Below, piece by piece: positions 7,752 through 15,360 of a stretch of DNA of 64,000 nucleotides. How positions within the stretch are numbered: position 1 is the stretch's first letter; every line of letters begins with the position of its first letter. The stretch is from Nocardioides allogilvus. Its GTDB lineage: Bacteria; Actinomycetota; Actinomycetes; Propionibacteriales; Nocardioidaceae. The translations under genes were made by a program, and so were the position numbers. Where the stretch lies: positions 186,001 to 250,000 of the forward strand of contig NZ_PZYX01000003.1 of NCBI RefSeq assembly GCF_003047285.1, in the 5' to 3' direction. The notes beneath the pieces were generated by a model. It saw only the letters and a list, made by a program, of their open reading frames with translations, was not told where the DNA came from and did no database searches.

Positions 7752-8717
7752 TCATGACAGCCGGCTGATCGGGGGTAGTCCTCCGAGGGCTGAGTGGCGT
7801 CGTTGAGTGTTGTAGTGATCGAGCCAGGGATCAAGCGCGTCGGCTCGTTCGGTGTTGGTCTCGAAGATCTGGTGGTAGGCCCATTCGGTCTGGATGGTGC
7901 GGTTGAATCTCTCGACCTTCCCGTTCTGCCACGGGCAGTGGGGGCGGATGGTCAGGTGGCGAGCGCCGATGGCGTTGAGCGCTGCTTGGAAGTCGTAGGA
8001 GACGGTGTAGTTGCGGGCGTTGTCGGTGATGACTTCGCGCACGCTGATGCTGTGGCTGAGGAAGAACAGTGCGGCCCGGAGCATGAACGAGGCGCAGGTT
8101 GGTCCGGTTTCGTCGTCGAGGATCTCGGCGTAGGCCAGCCGTGAGTGGTCATCGACGGCGGCGTGGACGTAGTCGTAGCCGATCTTCTCGTGCTTGTGAC
8201 GTTGCGCGGCGGTGGCGGCGCGGCCCAAGGCTCGCCAGCCGCCGCCGTCGGGGATCTTGCCGATCTTCTTCACATCGACGTGGATCAGATCGCCGGGATG
8301 GTCGCGCTCGTAACGAAGCGCGGTGGTCTTGCTGGCCCGGATGACTTCTCCGGTCAGCGGGTCGCACTCGCGCAGGTAGGGCACGTGGTGGCGGCGCAGG
8401 ATCGCTGAGACGGTTCGCGGAGCGAGACCGAGTTCGGGACCGATCCAGTCCTGACCGCGACGTTCCTCGCGCCGGAGCTCGAGCACCCGTTCTTCGACGT
8501 CGAGCGGGGTTCTGCGTGGACAGTTGCGTGGTCGCGAGGGTCGGTCGTGGAGGCCGGCGTCGCCTTCGATCCGGAACCGGGCAACCCAACGGTGGGCACA
8601 CTGGCGCGAGACGCCGAGTTCCTTCGCGACGTGGGCGACCGGTCTGCAGTCGTTGATCACGCGTGAGACGAGCAAACGACGACCGTGCAGATTCAAGCGA
8701 GCGTTAGCGTGGGCCAC
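7752..8717 (-). CDS. IS481-family transposase
   Basis: A 321-aa DDE transposase. An N-terminal helix-turn-helix spans about residues 12-60 (LGVSRQCAHRWVARF). The rve integrase core carries the catalytic triad as D148 (HVDVKK), D232 (ITDNARN) and E269 (PWQNGKVERFNRT). Full length for IS481 family, with no frameshift. The start is GTG at 8717, with AGGAGG five bases upstream. It lies wholly within the element defined by the terminal repeats. Confidence 0.95.
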   Translation of the reverse strand: MAHANARLNLHGRRLLVSRVINDCRPVAHVAKELGVSRQCAHRWVARFRIEGDAGLHDRPSRPRNCPRRTPLDVEERVLELRREERRGQDWIGPELGLAPRTVSAILRRHHVPYLRECDPLTGEVIRASKTTALRYERDHPGDLIHVDVKKIGKIPDGGGWRALGRAATAAQRHKHEKIGYDYVHAAVDDHSRLAYAEILDDETGPTCASFMLRAALFFLSHSISVREVITDNARNYTVSYDFQAALNAIGARHLTIRPHCPWQNGKVERFNRTIQTEWAYHQIFETNTERADALDPWLDHYNTQRRHSALGGLPPISRLS

Positions 8718-8762
8718 GAGGACCTCCTGGGCGAGTGGGTGACTTAGACATCTCCACTAAGC

Positions 8763-8777
8763 CGGGAGGTTCTCCCG
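8763..8777. terminator. Hairpin inside the IS right end
   Basis: CGGGAG (8763-8768), loop GTT, CTCCCG (8772-8777), followed by GTTTC. It lies between the right terminal repeat and the transposase start, where it could damp transcription entering from outside, a common IS feature. Confidence 0.45.
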
Positions 8778-8820
8778 TTTCACAAGACCCCCACTGTCAC
8801 GAACGTCCCTGCCGAGTACA

Positions 8821-8826
8821 GCTAGG
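8821..8826. repeat. Right copy of IS target-site duplication (GCTAGG)
   Basis: Exact repeat of 7728-7733. Read on the minus strand its CTAG supplies the TAG stop (8822-8824) of the small gene to the right. Confidence 0.95.
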
Positions 8827-8992
8827 ACGGATCCTCGATCTCCGCGTGCCGGCGGTGCAGGCGCTCGCGGATCTCGTCGGCGGAGTAGGACCGGCGCTCG
8901 CGCTCCTGGCGCGTGATCGCGGCGCCCGTCGCGACGCCGCCGAGCACCCCGGCCAGGCCGAGCAACTTCCACCACGCGAACCTCTTGGCCAT
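8822..8992 (-). CDS. Small single-TM protein, unknown
   Basis: A 56-aa protein with a basic start (MAKRFAWWK), one hydrophobic segment (about residues 9-26, rich in Gly/Ala/Leu) and a charged C-terminal half. It looks like a small membrane-anchored protein. Its stop codon lies in the IS target duplication. Before insertion it would have been convergent with the 7367-7732 gene, both stopping within one CTAG. No family recognised. Confidence 0.65.
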   Translation of the reverse strand: MAKRFAWWKLLGLAGVLGGVATGAAITRQERERRSYSADEIRERLHRRHAEIEDPS

Positions 8993-9058
8993 GACCGGAG
9001 CATAGGCGTTCTGCCCGGATGAGGTCAGCGGCCTTCCCTCCAGTGCAGACTGGCCGCC

Positions 9059-9733
9059 ATGGACGACGCCCTGACCCTGGATCAAGCGGTCGACATCACC
9101 CGGACCGGCGACCTGTGGCTCTTCCGCGGACGCACCGTCGCCGACCGGGCGATCCGGACGCTGACCAACTCCCCGGTCAACCACGTCGGGATGGCCGTCG
9201 TCATCGACGACCTGCCACCGCTGATGTGGCACGCCGAGCTCTCCAAGGTGCTCACCGACGTCTGGACGGGCGGCAACCACCGCGGCGTGCAGCTGCACGA
9301 CCTGCGCGAGGCCGTCGACCGGTGGTCGGGCACCTACCGCCAGCAGGCGTGGCTACGGCAGCTCACACCCGAGGTCGGGCGCCGCGAGGAGGACTCGATG
9401 CTGACCGCGATCGCGCGCCTCGACGGGGTGTCCTTCCCCAGCACGGCCAAGCTGCTGGCGCGCTGGTTCCGCGCGCGCGACGCCTATGTCGCGCAGCGGC
9501 ACCGCGGCCGCAAGGTCCGCCCCGAGCAGGCCTTCTGTGCCGAGGTGGTGGCGACCACGCTGCAGGACATGGGCGTGATCGCCCTCGACCGGCGCGCGCA
9601 GTGGTTCGACCCCGGCACCTTCTGGAGCGGCGACTTCCTGCCGCTCACCGACGGCTGGGCGTACGGGCGCGAGGTGAAGGTCGGCGAGCCCGGAGCGGGC
9701 CGCGCCCCCAGCGCGCGCGACCGCTGGCGCTGA
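9059..9733 (+). CDS. Permuted-papain (YiiX/NlpC-P60-like) hydrolase
   Basis: A 224-aa protein. It opens with a GDLWLFRG segment, then a conserved His in VNHVGMAVV (about residue 42), an acidic WHAEL segment and a late Cys in AFCAEVVATT (about 162). This His-before-Cys order is the signature of circularly permuted NlpC/P60 (YiiX/YebB) enzymes. No signal peptide is seen, so a cytoplasmic cysteine amidase or acyltransferase is likely. Substrate unknown. ATG 9059 lacks a strong ribosome binding site. Confidence 0.72.
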   Translation: MDDALTLDQAVDITRTGDLWLFRGRTVADRAIRTLTNSPVNHVGMAVVIDDLPPLMWHAELSKVLTDVWTGGNHRGVQLHDLREAVDRWSGTYRQQAWLRQLTPEVGRREEDSMLTAIARLDGVSFPSTAKLLARWFRARDAYVAQRHRGRKVRPEQAFCAEVVATTLQDMGVIALDRRAQWFDPGTFWSGDFLPLTDGWAYGREVKVGEPGAGRAPSARDRWR

Positions 9734-9736
9734 GGG

Positions 9737-9745
9737 TTTTCCACA
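9737..9745 (+). promoter_or_regulatory. DnaA-box-like 9-mer
   Basis: TTTTCCACA just after the hydrolase stop differs by one base from the actinobacterial DnaA box TTGTCCACA. A single isolated site, possibly chance. Confidence 0.25.
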
Positions 9746-9822
9746 GCTGACGACTCGGTCGTTTCCGCCCCCACCTCGCGCGGGCACTCTCCCTGCACCA
9801 ACGCCCAGCAGTGGAGGACACC

Positions 9823-10146
9823 ATGACCGGCCGACTAGTTGCCGAGCTCGCAGCGATGACCCGCGTCGCTGCCGACCAGCGCCACGCCCGCAACACCCTG
9901 ATCCGGATCCAGCACGACCGGCGTGAGGCGGTGCTGGACCCCGACGCCCTGGGCAAGATCCTGCCCGCCCACGAGGTCGTGGAGACGTTCCGTGCCGTCA
10001 ACCGTGCCGTCCGCGCCGAGATCTGGGACGTCGCGCAGCGGTGCGAGGACCTCAGTGACGGCGTCCGCGAGGTGCGCGACCTGTTCCGAGCCGTCGACGC
10101 CGACGTCGCCGAGCGCTTCCAGGCGCTCCTGGGCGGCCCGCGATGA
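9823..10146 (+). CDS. Small helical protein, probable WXG100-like partner
   Basis: A 107-aa, all-helical-looking, Cys-poor protein. Its ATG at 9823 follows GTGGAGGA. It has no catalytic motif. The stop overlaps the start of the next gene (ATGA at 10143), whose product has a WXG100-like N-terminal region. Small helical proteins encoded just before such cargo genes are often binding partners for type VII secretion; that role is inferred from position only. Confidence 0.65.
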   Translation: MTGRLVAELAAMTRVAADQRHARNTLIRIQHDRREAVLDPDALGKILPAHEVVETFRAVNRAVRAEIWDVAQRCEDLSDGVREVRDLFRAVDADVAERFQALLGGPR

Positions 10147-10910
10147 GCCCCCGGGTTGCACACGCGCTCGACCTCGAGTCGCAGCTCGGTGCGCTGGGCG
10201 CGGAGATCGCCGCGCTCATGCGACCGCTGCTGGCGCCGTTGCTCGAGAAGCTCGAGTGGGTGACCGGCGACGGCGAGCAGGTGCACGAGCTGGCCCGCCG
10301 CTGGCGGGCGATGTCGGAGGCGCTGACGCACGTGGCGCATGACGAGCGGGGTGCGCTCGAGCGCGTCGACGGCCAGTGGGAGGGCCTGGCCCACACGGCC
10401 CTCGTCGAGGCGGTGATCGACATCAGGCGCGACCTGGACGCCGTCGCCGAGGGCGCGAGCGAGGTGGCCGACCTGCTCGACCAGGCCGCGCTCGCGGTCC
10501 GCCGGTGCGAGCAGCTCGTGCGCGACCTCGTCCGGGAGCTGATCGAGTGGGCGGCCATCTCGCTGGCGCTCAGCGCGGCCGGCGCGATCATCACCCTCGG
10601 CGCCTCGGCCGCGGCCGGGGCGGCTGCCGCTGCCGCGCGGGCCGGCATCGTCAGCGCCCAGATCACCGCCCGGCTCGGCCAGCTCGCCCTCGAGCTGCGG
10701 CGCATCGAGTTCGCCCTCGGGATCTACCAGGTCTGGGCGAAGAACCTCGGCTTCGTGCAGCGGCGGATCCTGGGTGCGGCCCAGGGCCTCGTCGTCAAGG
10801 AGGTGACGTCCCTCGACGGCAACTGGAAGCCGTCGGCGCTGAGCCTCGCGCAGATCAGGCTCGAGCCCGAGCCCTGCTTCGAGCAGCCGACGGCGGGTCC
10901 GAGCTGGTGA
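10143..10910 (+). CDS. WXG100-superfamily-like protein with central hydrophobic segment
   Basis: A 255-aa protein. Residues about 15-120 are helical, with GDGEQVHELARRWR (42-55) and a W-E-G turn at 79-81, the pattern of actinobacterial WXG100/PPE-like domains. A hydrophobic Ala/Gly-rich stretch follows (about 136-168), then about 85 residues of unknown fold. It could be a small type VII secretion cargo or a toxin-like fusion. No secretion genes lie nearby. It is translationally coupled to the small protein upstream. Confidence 0.65.
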   Translation: MSPRVAHALDLESQLGALGAEIAALMRPLLAPLLEKLEWVTGDGEQVHELARRWRAMSEALTHVAHDERGALERVDGQWEGLAHTALVEAVIDIRRDLDAVAEGASEVADLLDQAALAVRRCEQLVRDLVRELIEWAAISLALSAAGAIITLGASAAAGAAAAAARAGIVSAQITARLGQLALELRRIEFALGIYQVWAKNLGFVQRRILGAAQGLVVKEVTSLDGNWKPSALSLAQIRLEPEPCFEQPTAGPSW

Positions 10911-10922
10911 CCAGCTGGATGA

Positions 10923-11888
10923 CTAGGCGTCGCCGGTGAAGACGTCGGCGATGTGGATCAGCGCGTCGCCGGAGTTGACCAGCGGCTGCTCCGTGCGGCC
11001 GATGACGATCCCGGTCCGGTTCGCGTGCACCAGTCGCAGCGTCTTGCCGAAGGAGTCGTGCAGCGCGCCGAGCCGCTCGCCCTCGGTGACCAGCTGCCCG
11101 AGCGTGACGTCGAGGTGCAGGATGCCCGTGCGCCGCGCGCGCACCCAGCCGCTCGCGCGGGACTCGACCGAAGGGGTCGGCGCCGACTCGTTGACCGGCT
11201 CGGTCATCTCCAGTGCAGCCAGCACGCGGCGTACACCGATGACACCGGCGTCGATGGCGTAGTCGTCGAAGCGCAGGCTCTCACCGGCCTCGAAGAGCAG
11301 CACCTTGGCGCCCTGCTCGCGGGCGGCCTCGCGCAGCGAGCCGTCGCGGATGCCGGCGTGCAGCATCACCGGCGCAGCGAACGCCTCTGCGAGCTGGCGG
11401 GTCAGGTCGTCGTCGAGGTCGGCGCGCACGTGGGGCAGGTTGGAGCGGCGGTCGGAGCCGGTGTGCAGGTCGAGGCCGACGTCGCACTTCGCCACGACCT
11501 CGGTCATGAACAGGTGCGCGATGCGCGCCGCCAGCGAGCCGCGGGCCGAGCCCGGGAAGGAGCGGTTGAGGTCGCGGCGGTCCGGCAGGTAGCGGTCCCC
11601 GGTCATGAAGCCCAGGACGTTGACGACGGGTACGGCGACGAGCGTGCCCCGGAAGGTCTTGGGATCGAGCCCGGCGAGCACCTGGCGGATCACCTCGACC
11701 CCGACGACCTCGTCGCCGTGGATCGCGGCACTGAGCCAGACCGTCGGGCCGTCCTCGCGCCCGTGCACCACCCGGACCGGGAGGCTGACGTCGGAGCCGG
11801 TGACCAGGCGGGTGATCGGCAGCTCGAGGTTGCGGCTCGAGCCCGGGCGGATGCGGACCGTGCCGATCCCGAAGGACTCGCGCGCCAT
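10923..11888 (-). CDS. M14-family succinylglutamate desuccinylase/aspartoacylase-like metallohydrolase
   Basis: A 321-aa zinc deacylase/carboxypeptidase-like protein. Zinc ligands are in AAIHGDE (about 54-60) and LDLHTGSDR (about 140). A C-terminal beta-rich extension (about 250-321) resembles a barrel-sandwich domain. In many bacteria this family is encoded next to rimK-like ligase and RimB-like protease genes; here those lie 1.7 kb away, across an oxidoreductase/TetR pair. It may act on peptide or amino-acid conjugates; the substrate is not known. Confidence 0.88.
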   Translation of the reverse strand: MARESFGIGTVRIRPGSSRNLELPITRLVTGSDVSLPVRVVHGREDGPTVWLSAAIHGDEVVGVEVIRQVLAGLDPKTFRGTLVAVPVVNVLGFMTGDRYLPDRRDLNRSFPGSARGSLAARIAHLFMTEVVAKCDVGLDLHTGSDRRSNLPHVRADLDDDLTRQLAEAFAAPVMLHAGIRDGSLREAAREQGAKVLLFEAGESLRFDDYAIDAGVIGVRRVLAALEMTEPVNESAPTPSVESRASGWVRARRTGILHLDVTLGQLVTEGERLGALHDSFGKTLRLVHANRTGIVIGRTEQPLVNSGDALIHIADVFTGDA

Positions 11889-11952
11889 CAGCGGGCGTCG
11901 TGGTGGGCAGGCATCTGCGCATTCTCGCAGTCGCCCGACCCTGCACGCGGCA

Positions 11953-12900
11953 TCACGGGACCACGACGACGTTGCCCACCTTGCGACCGGAGTCGGCGAT
12001 CTCGTGGGCGCGCACGATGTCCTCGAGGGGCAGGACGTGCGAGTTCACGACGACCAACCGGCCCTCGGCGACGAGGTCGAGCAGGGTCGCGAAGTCCTCG
12101 GCCCGCTCCGGGGTGGTGCCGGCCTTGACGTTGCCGCGCGCGAGCAGGTTGTCGCTGAGGTCCGCCACCGCCTGCAGCAGGACGCCGTCCGGCGTGAGAA
12201 GCCGGCGACCGGTGTCGCGGCCGAGGTTGCCGACGGTGTCGAGGACGACGTCGAACCGCTCGCTCAGGCCCGCGACCGGCGTCAGGGCGTAGTCCACGAC
12301 GTGGTCGGCGCCGAGCTCCTTGAGGAGCGTGGCGTTGGCGGCGCTCGCGACGGCGGTGACCTCGGCACCGAAGTGCTTGGCCAGCTGCACCGCGTTGGTG
12401 CCGATCGCCCCCGACGCGCCGTTGACCAGGACGGTCTGCCCGGGCTGGACGCTGCCGACGTCGCGCAGGAAGTACAGCGCAGTCGCGCCGCCGAAGAGCA
12501 CTCCCGCGGCCTGCTCGTGCGTGACGCCGGCCGGCAGGTGCACCAGGCGCTTGGTCGGAAGCGCCGCGAGCTCGGCGTGGCAGCCGGCGCCCAGGCCGGT
12601 GGTGCCGCAGACCTCGTCGCCGACCGCGAACCCTTCGACGCGAGCGCCCACGGCCTCCACGACCCCGCTGGCGACCCAGCCGAGCACGGGACGTCGCGGT
12701 CGGCGCAGGCCGAAGAGCGCGCGGGCGATCAGGCCGTAGCCCCGCGGGAACCGCGCGGCGCGGATGCGGGAGTCAGCGGCGGTCACGGCGGTGGCGTGCA
12801 CGCGCACCAGCACCTGCTTCGGACCGAGCATGGGGGTCGCGACGTCCTCGACATGCACGACGTCCGGAGCGCCGTATGCGCGGTGGACTGCTGCCTTCAT
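11953..12900 (-). CDS. NADPH:quinone-type medium-chain oxidoreductase
   Basis: A 315-aa zeta-crystallin-like MDR. The Rossmann motif GASGAIGTNAVQLAK lies at about 147-161. No zinc-ligand cluster is evident, as expected for this subfamily. ATG 12900 has AAGGAG six bases upstream. It is transcribed away from a tetR gene, and two CTTAC/GTAAG operator-like palindromes lie between them, so repression by that TetR with induction by an electrophile or quinone is likely. Confidence 0.9.
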   Translation of the reverse strand: MKAAVHRAYGAPDVVHVEDVATPMLGPKQVLVRVHATAVTAADSRIRAARFPRGYGLIARALFGLRRPRRPVLGWVASGVVEAVGARVEGFAVGDEVCGTTGLGAGCHAELAALPTKRLVHLPAGVTHEQAAGVLFGGATALYFLRDVGSVQPGQTVLVNGASGAIGTNAVQLAKHFGAEVTAVASAANATLLKELGADHVVDYALTPVAGLSERFDVVLDTVGNLGRDTGRRLLTPDGVLLQAVADLSDNLLARGNVKAGTTPERAEDFATLLDLVAEGRLVVVNSHVLPLEDIVRAHEIADSGRKVGNVVVVP

Positions 12901-12909
12901 GGTGATCTC

Positions 12910-12923
12910 CTTACACATGTAAG
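12910..12923. promoter_or_regulatory. TetR operator-like palindrome 1
   Basis: CTTACACATGTAAG: six-base arms CTTACA/TGTAAG around CA. It is 26 bp from an equivalent site and between the oxidoreductase and tetR starts. Confidence 0.75.
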
Positions 12924-12935
12924 GCAGAGCGTATC

Positions 12936-12949
12936 CTTACACTCGTAAG
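12936..12949. promoter_or_regulatory. TetR operator-like palindrome 2
   Basis: CTTACACTCGTAAG: arms CTTAC/GTAAG with four central bases. Same length and arms as the site at 12910, so the pair probably forms a two-site operator. Confidence 0.75.
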
Positions 12950-12973
12950 TCCACTACTAGGGAGATCCCTGAC

Positions 12974-13624
12974 ATGTCCCCGAAGCCTGCCCGCCCCGCG
13001 CTCAGCCGCGAGCTGATCGTCTCGGCGGCCGTGGCCGTCGCGGATCGCGGCGGCCTGGCGGCGGTGAGCATGCGCAACGTCGGGCGCGAGCTCGGCGTGG
13101 AGGCGATGTCGCTCTACCACCACCTCCGCGGCAAGGAGGACCTCCTCGACGCCCTCGCCGACTGGGCCTTCGCCCAGATCACGCTCCCCGATCCCGAGCT
13201 GCCGTGGCGGGTCGCGATCTCCACCCGCACGTCGTCGGCTCGCGACGTGCTCCGCCGCCACCCCTGGACGCTCGGGCTGCTGGAGTCGCGACGCCACCCC
13301 GGCCCCGCACTCCTGCGCCACCACGACGCGGTGCTGGGCTGCCTGCGCCGGCACGGCTTCTCGGTCGCGCTGGCCGCCCACGCCTACTCCGTCATCGACG
13401 CCTACGTCTTCGGCTTCGTGCTGACCGAGCTCAACCTGCCGATGGAGCCCGGCGAGAGCACCGAGGAGTTCGCCGCCGAGCTCGGGCAGCTGGGCGACGA
13501 CTACCCGCACCTCGTCGAGATGATCACCGAGCAGGTCGTGGGTCGCGACTATGCGTACGCCGATGAGTTCGACTACGGGCTCGAGCTCATCCTCGACGGG
13601 CTGGCCCAGAGGCTGCGGGCCTGA
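12974..13624 (+). CDS. TetR/AcrR-family repressor
   Basis: A 216-aa regulator. The N-terminal HTH is in VSMRNVGRELGVEAMSLYHH (about 35-54), the rest is a ligand-binding TetR C-terminal domain of the TetR_C type. GGGAGA precedes ATG 12974. Divergent from the quinone-type oxidoreductase, with two matched palindromes between them; autoregulation plus control of the oxidoreductase is the natural reading. Confidence 0.92.
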   Translation: MSPKPARPALSRELIVSAAVAVADRGGLAAVSMRNVGRELGVEAMSLYHHLRGKEDLLDALADWAFAQITLPDPELPWRVAISTRTSSARDVLRRHPWTLGLLESRRHPGPALLRHHDAVLGCLRRHGFSVALAAHAYSVIDAYVFGFVLTELNLPMEPGESTEEFAAELGQLGDDYPHLVEMITEQVVGRDYAYADEFDYGLELILDGLAQRLRA

Positions 13625-14110
13625 TCAGACGCCGCGGTTGCGGCGCCGTACGGACTTCTTCGGGCGACCGCCGAGGTAGGACCGGCGCGAGTCGATGAGA
13701 TAGCCCTGGCGCAGCGCCTCGCGTCCGATCAGCATCCGGAAGCCCATCTGGTCGCGGCTGGTCAGCGTCACCTCCGCGGTCACGGTCCGCTCGACGAGGG
13801 TGACGTCCAGCAGCACGACGTAGCGCTCCTGCACGTGCCCGGTCGAGGAACGCACGTGCCGGCGGTCGTGGATCGGCAGCTCGACGTCGACGGAGTCCTC
13901 GCGCGAGCGCTGCCACGGGTGGATGGAGAAGCGCACCCACGACTCGCCGTCGCGGTCGAACTCGTGGATGTCGAAGGCATGGATCGCGCTCGACCGGGCA
14001 CCGGTGTCGAGCTTGGCCTTGACCCACTCGACGTCGATGCCGGGCAGACGAACCCATTCGCGCCAACCGGCGGTCAACTGACCGGGGCTGGTTGGATGGG
14101 TGGCTGCCAC
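13625..14110 (-). CDS. RimB-like retropepsin-fold protease (ATP-dependent zinc protease family)
   Basis: A protein of about 160 aa with the conserved core GWREWVRLPGI then AKLDTGARSSAIHA. The D-T-G motif is that of aspartic (retropepsin-like) proteases, although the family is often called ATP-dependent zinc protease. A later RMLIGREAL segment and a basic tail complete it. In Pseudomonas, RimB counteracts RimK. The start is uncertain: GTG 14110 is given; TTG 14122 and TTG 14077 are in frame, and none has a good ribosome binding site. The last would leave room for a promoter before divergent rimK. Confidence 0.85.
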   Translation of the reverse strand: MAATHPTSPGQLTAGWREWVRLPGIDVEWVKAKLDTGARSSAIHAFDIHEFDRDGESWVRFSIHPWQRSREDSVDVELPIHDRRHVRSSTGHVQERYVVLLDVTLVERTVTAEVTLTSRDQMGFRMLIGREALRQGYLIDSRRSYLGGRPKKSVRRRNRGV

Positions 14111-14122
14111 CCCCCTATCCAA
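14092..14122. promoter_or_regulatory. Interrupted palindrome between rimB-like and rimK genes
   Basis: Arms TTGGAT (14092-14097) and ATCCAA (14117-14122), then GGGTGGC (14098-14104) and GCCACCC (14106-14112), with a CCCT bulge on one side. It lies in the divergent rimB/rimK space and could be an operator or an RNA hairpin. Confidence 0.55.
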
Positions 14123-14136
14123 TCAGGTGTGATCTC

Positions 14137-15330
14137 GTGAAGCTGGCCATTCTGTCCCGCGCCCCGCGCTCCTACAGCACCCAGCGGCTGCGCACCGCCG
14201 CCCAGGACCGGGGGCACGAGGTGAAGGTGCTCAACACCCTGCGCTTCGGCATCGACCTGTCGGGCGACCAGCCCGACCTGCAGTTCCGCGGCAAGCAGCT
14301 CTCCGACTACGACGCGATCCTGCCGCGCATCGGCAACTCGATCACCTACTTCGGCACCGCCGTCGTGCGGCAGTTCGAGCAGATGGACGTCTACACCCCC
14401 AACACGGCCTACGGGATCTCCAACTCCCGCGACAAGCTGCGGGCCTCGCAGATCCTGTCCAAGCACGAGATCGCGATGCCGGCGACCACGTTCGTCCGCG
14501 ACCGCGCCGACGTGATCCCGGCGATCGAGCGCGTCGGCGGCGCTCCGGTCGTGATCAAGCTGCTCGAAGGCACCCAGGGCATCGGGGTCATCCTGGCGCC
14601 GGACATCAAGGTCGCCGAGGCGATCATCGAGACGCTGCAGAGCACCCGGCAGAACGTCCTGATCCAGCGCTTCGTCAAGGAGTCGAAGGGTCGCGACATC
14701 CGCGCCCTCGTCGTCGGCGACCGGGTCGTCGCGGCGATGCGGCGGGTCGCGAAGGGCGACGAGTTCCGCTCCAACGTGCACCGCGGCGGGACGGTCGAGG
14801 CCGTCGAGCTCGACCCGGCGTTCGAGGAGGCCGCGGTCCGCTCCGCGCAGATCATGGGCCTGCGGGTCGCCGGCGTCGACATGCTCGAGGGCAACGACGG
14901 CCCGCTGGTGATGGAGGTCAACTCCTCGCCCGGGCTCGAGGGCATCGAGACCGCCACCAAGCTCGACGTCGCCGGCGCGATCATCGACCACATCGACAAC
15001 CAGGTCGCCTTCCCGCAGATCGACGTCCGGCAGCGGCTCAGCGTCTCGACGGGGTACGGCGTCGCCGAGCTGCTCGTCCATGGCGACGCCGACATCGTCG
15101 GGCTCACCCTGGGCGAGTCCGGCCTGCGCGAGAAGGACATCTCCGTGCTGACCCTGCACCGCGGCACCGCCGTCATCCCCAACCCGCGCGCCGACACGGT
15201 GCTCGAGTCTGACGACCGGCTGCTGTGCTTCGGCAAGCTCGAGGAGATGCGCTCGATGATCCCGGCCCGTCGCAAGCGGATCCGGAAGGTGAAGAAGCTG
15301 CCGAGGGTCCCGATCCACGAGCAGGAGTAG
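14137..15330 (+). CDS. rimK: RimK-type ATP-grasp glutamate ligase fused to a TrkA-C domain
   Basis: A 397-aa protein. Residues 1-292 align along their length with E. coli RimK (300 aa): N-terminal MKLAILSRAP, ATP-grasp loop KLLEGTQGIG (141-150), and Mg-binding D248, E260, N262. E. coli RimK adds glutamates to ribosomal protein S6. About 105 further residues follow: 303-376 match a TrkA-C (RCK_C) regulatory domain, then a Lys/Arg tail. TrkA-C domains bind small ligands, so activity may be ligand-gated (inference). GTG 14137 has AGGTG seven bases upstream. Divergent from the RimB-like gene. Confidence 0.92.
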   Translation: MKLAILSRAPRSYSTQRLRTAAQDRGHEVKVLNTLRFGIDLSGDQPDLQFRGKQLSDYDAILPRIGNSITYFGTAVVRQFEQMDVYTPNTAYGISNSRDKLRASQILSKHEIAMPATTFVRDRADVIPAIERVGGAPVVIKLLEGTQGIGVILAPDIKVAEAIIETLQSTRQNVLIQRFVKESKGRDIRALVVGDRVVAAMRRVAKGDEFRSNVHRGGTVEAVELDPAFEEAAVRSAQIMGLRVAGVDMLEGNDGPLVMEVNSSPGLEGIETATKLDVAGAIIDHIDNQVAFPQIDVRQRLSVSTGYGVAELLVHGDADIVGLTLGESGLREKDISVLTLHRGTAVIPNPRADTVLESDDRLLCFGKLEEMRSMIPARRKRIRKVKKLPRVPIHEQE

Positions 15331-15333
15331 CCG

Positions 15334-15360
15334 GGCCGCTGCGCGACCTCCTCAACCGCC
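15334..15360 (-). repeat. REP-like hairpin element, copy A
   Basis: Read on the minus strand it starts GGCGGTTGAGGAGG and continues into the hairpin GGTCGC-gca-GCGGCC. It lies between the convergent rimK and ybaB-like genes, and its GGCGGTTGA encodes the final Gly-Gly-stop of the latter. Related copies are at 20332, 42071 and 62940. Confidence 0.75.

Larger units (their letters stand above)
7734..8820 (-). mobile_element. IS481-family insertion sequence, complete, 1087 bp
   Basis: Both ends are clear. The terminal inverted repeats run over 27 bp, start with TGTACTCGGC and end with GTGACAG or ATGACAG, and match at 22 of 27 positions (left 7734-7760, right 8794-8820). A 6-bp direct repeat GCTAGG flanks the element. 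It carries one transposase gene on the minus strand. Intact ends, intact transposase and an exact duplication indicate a recent, probably still active insertion. Confidence 0.95.
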
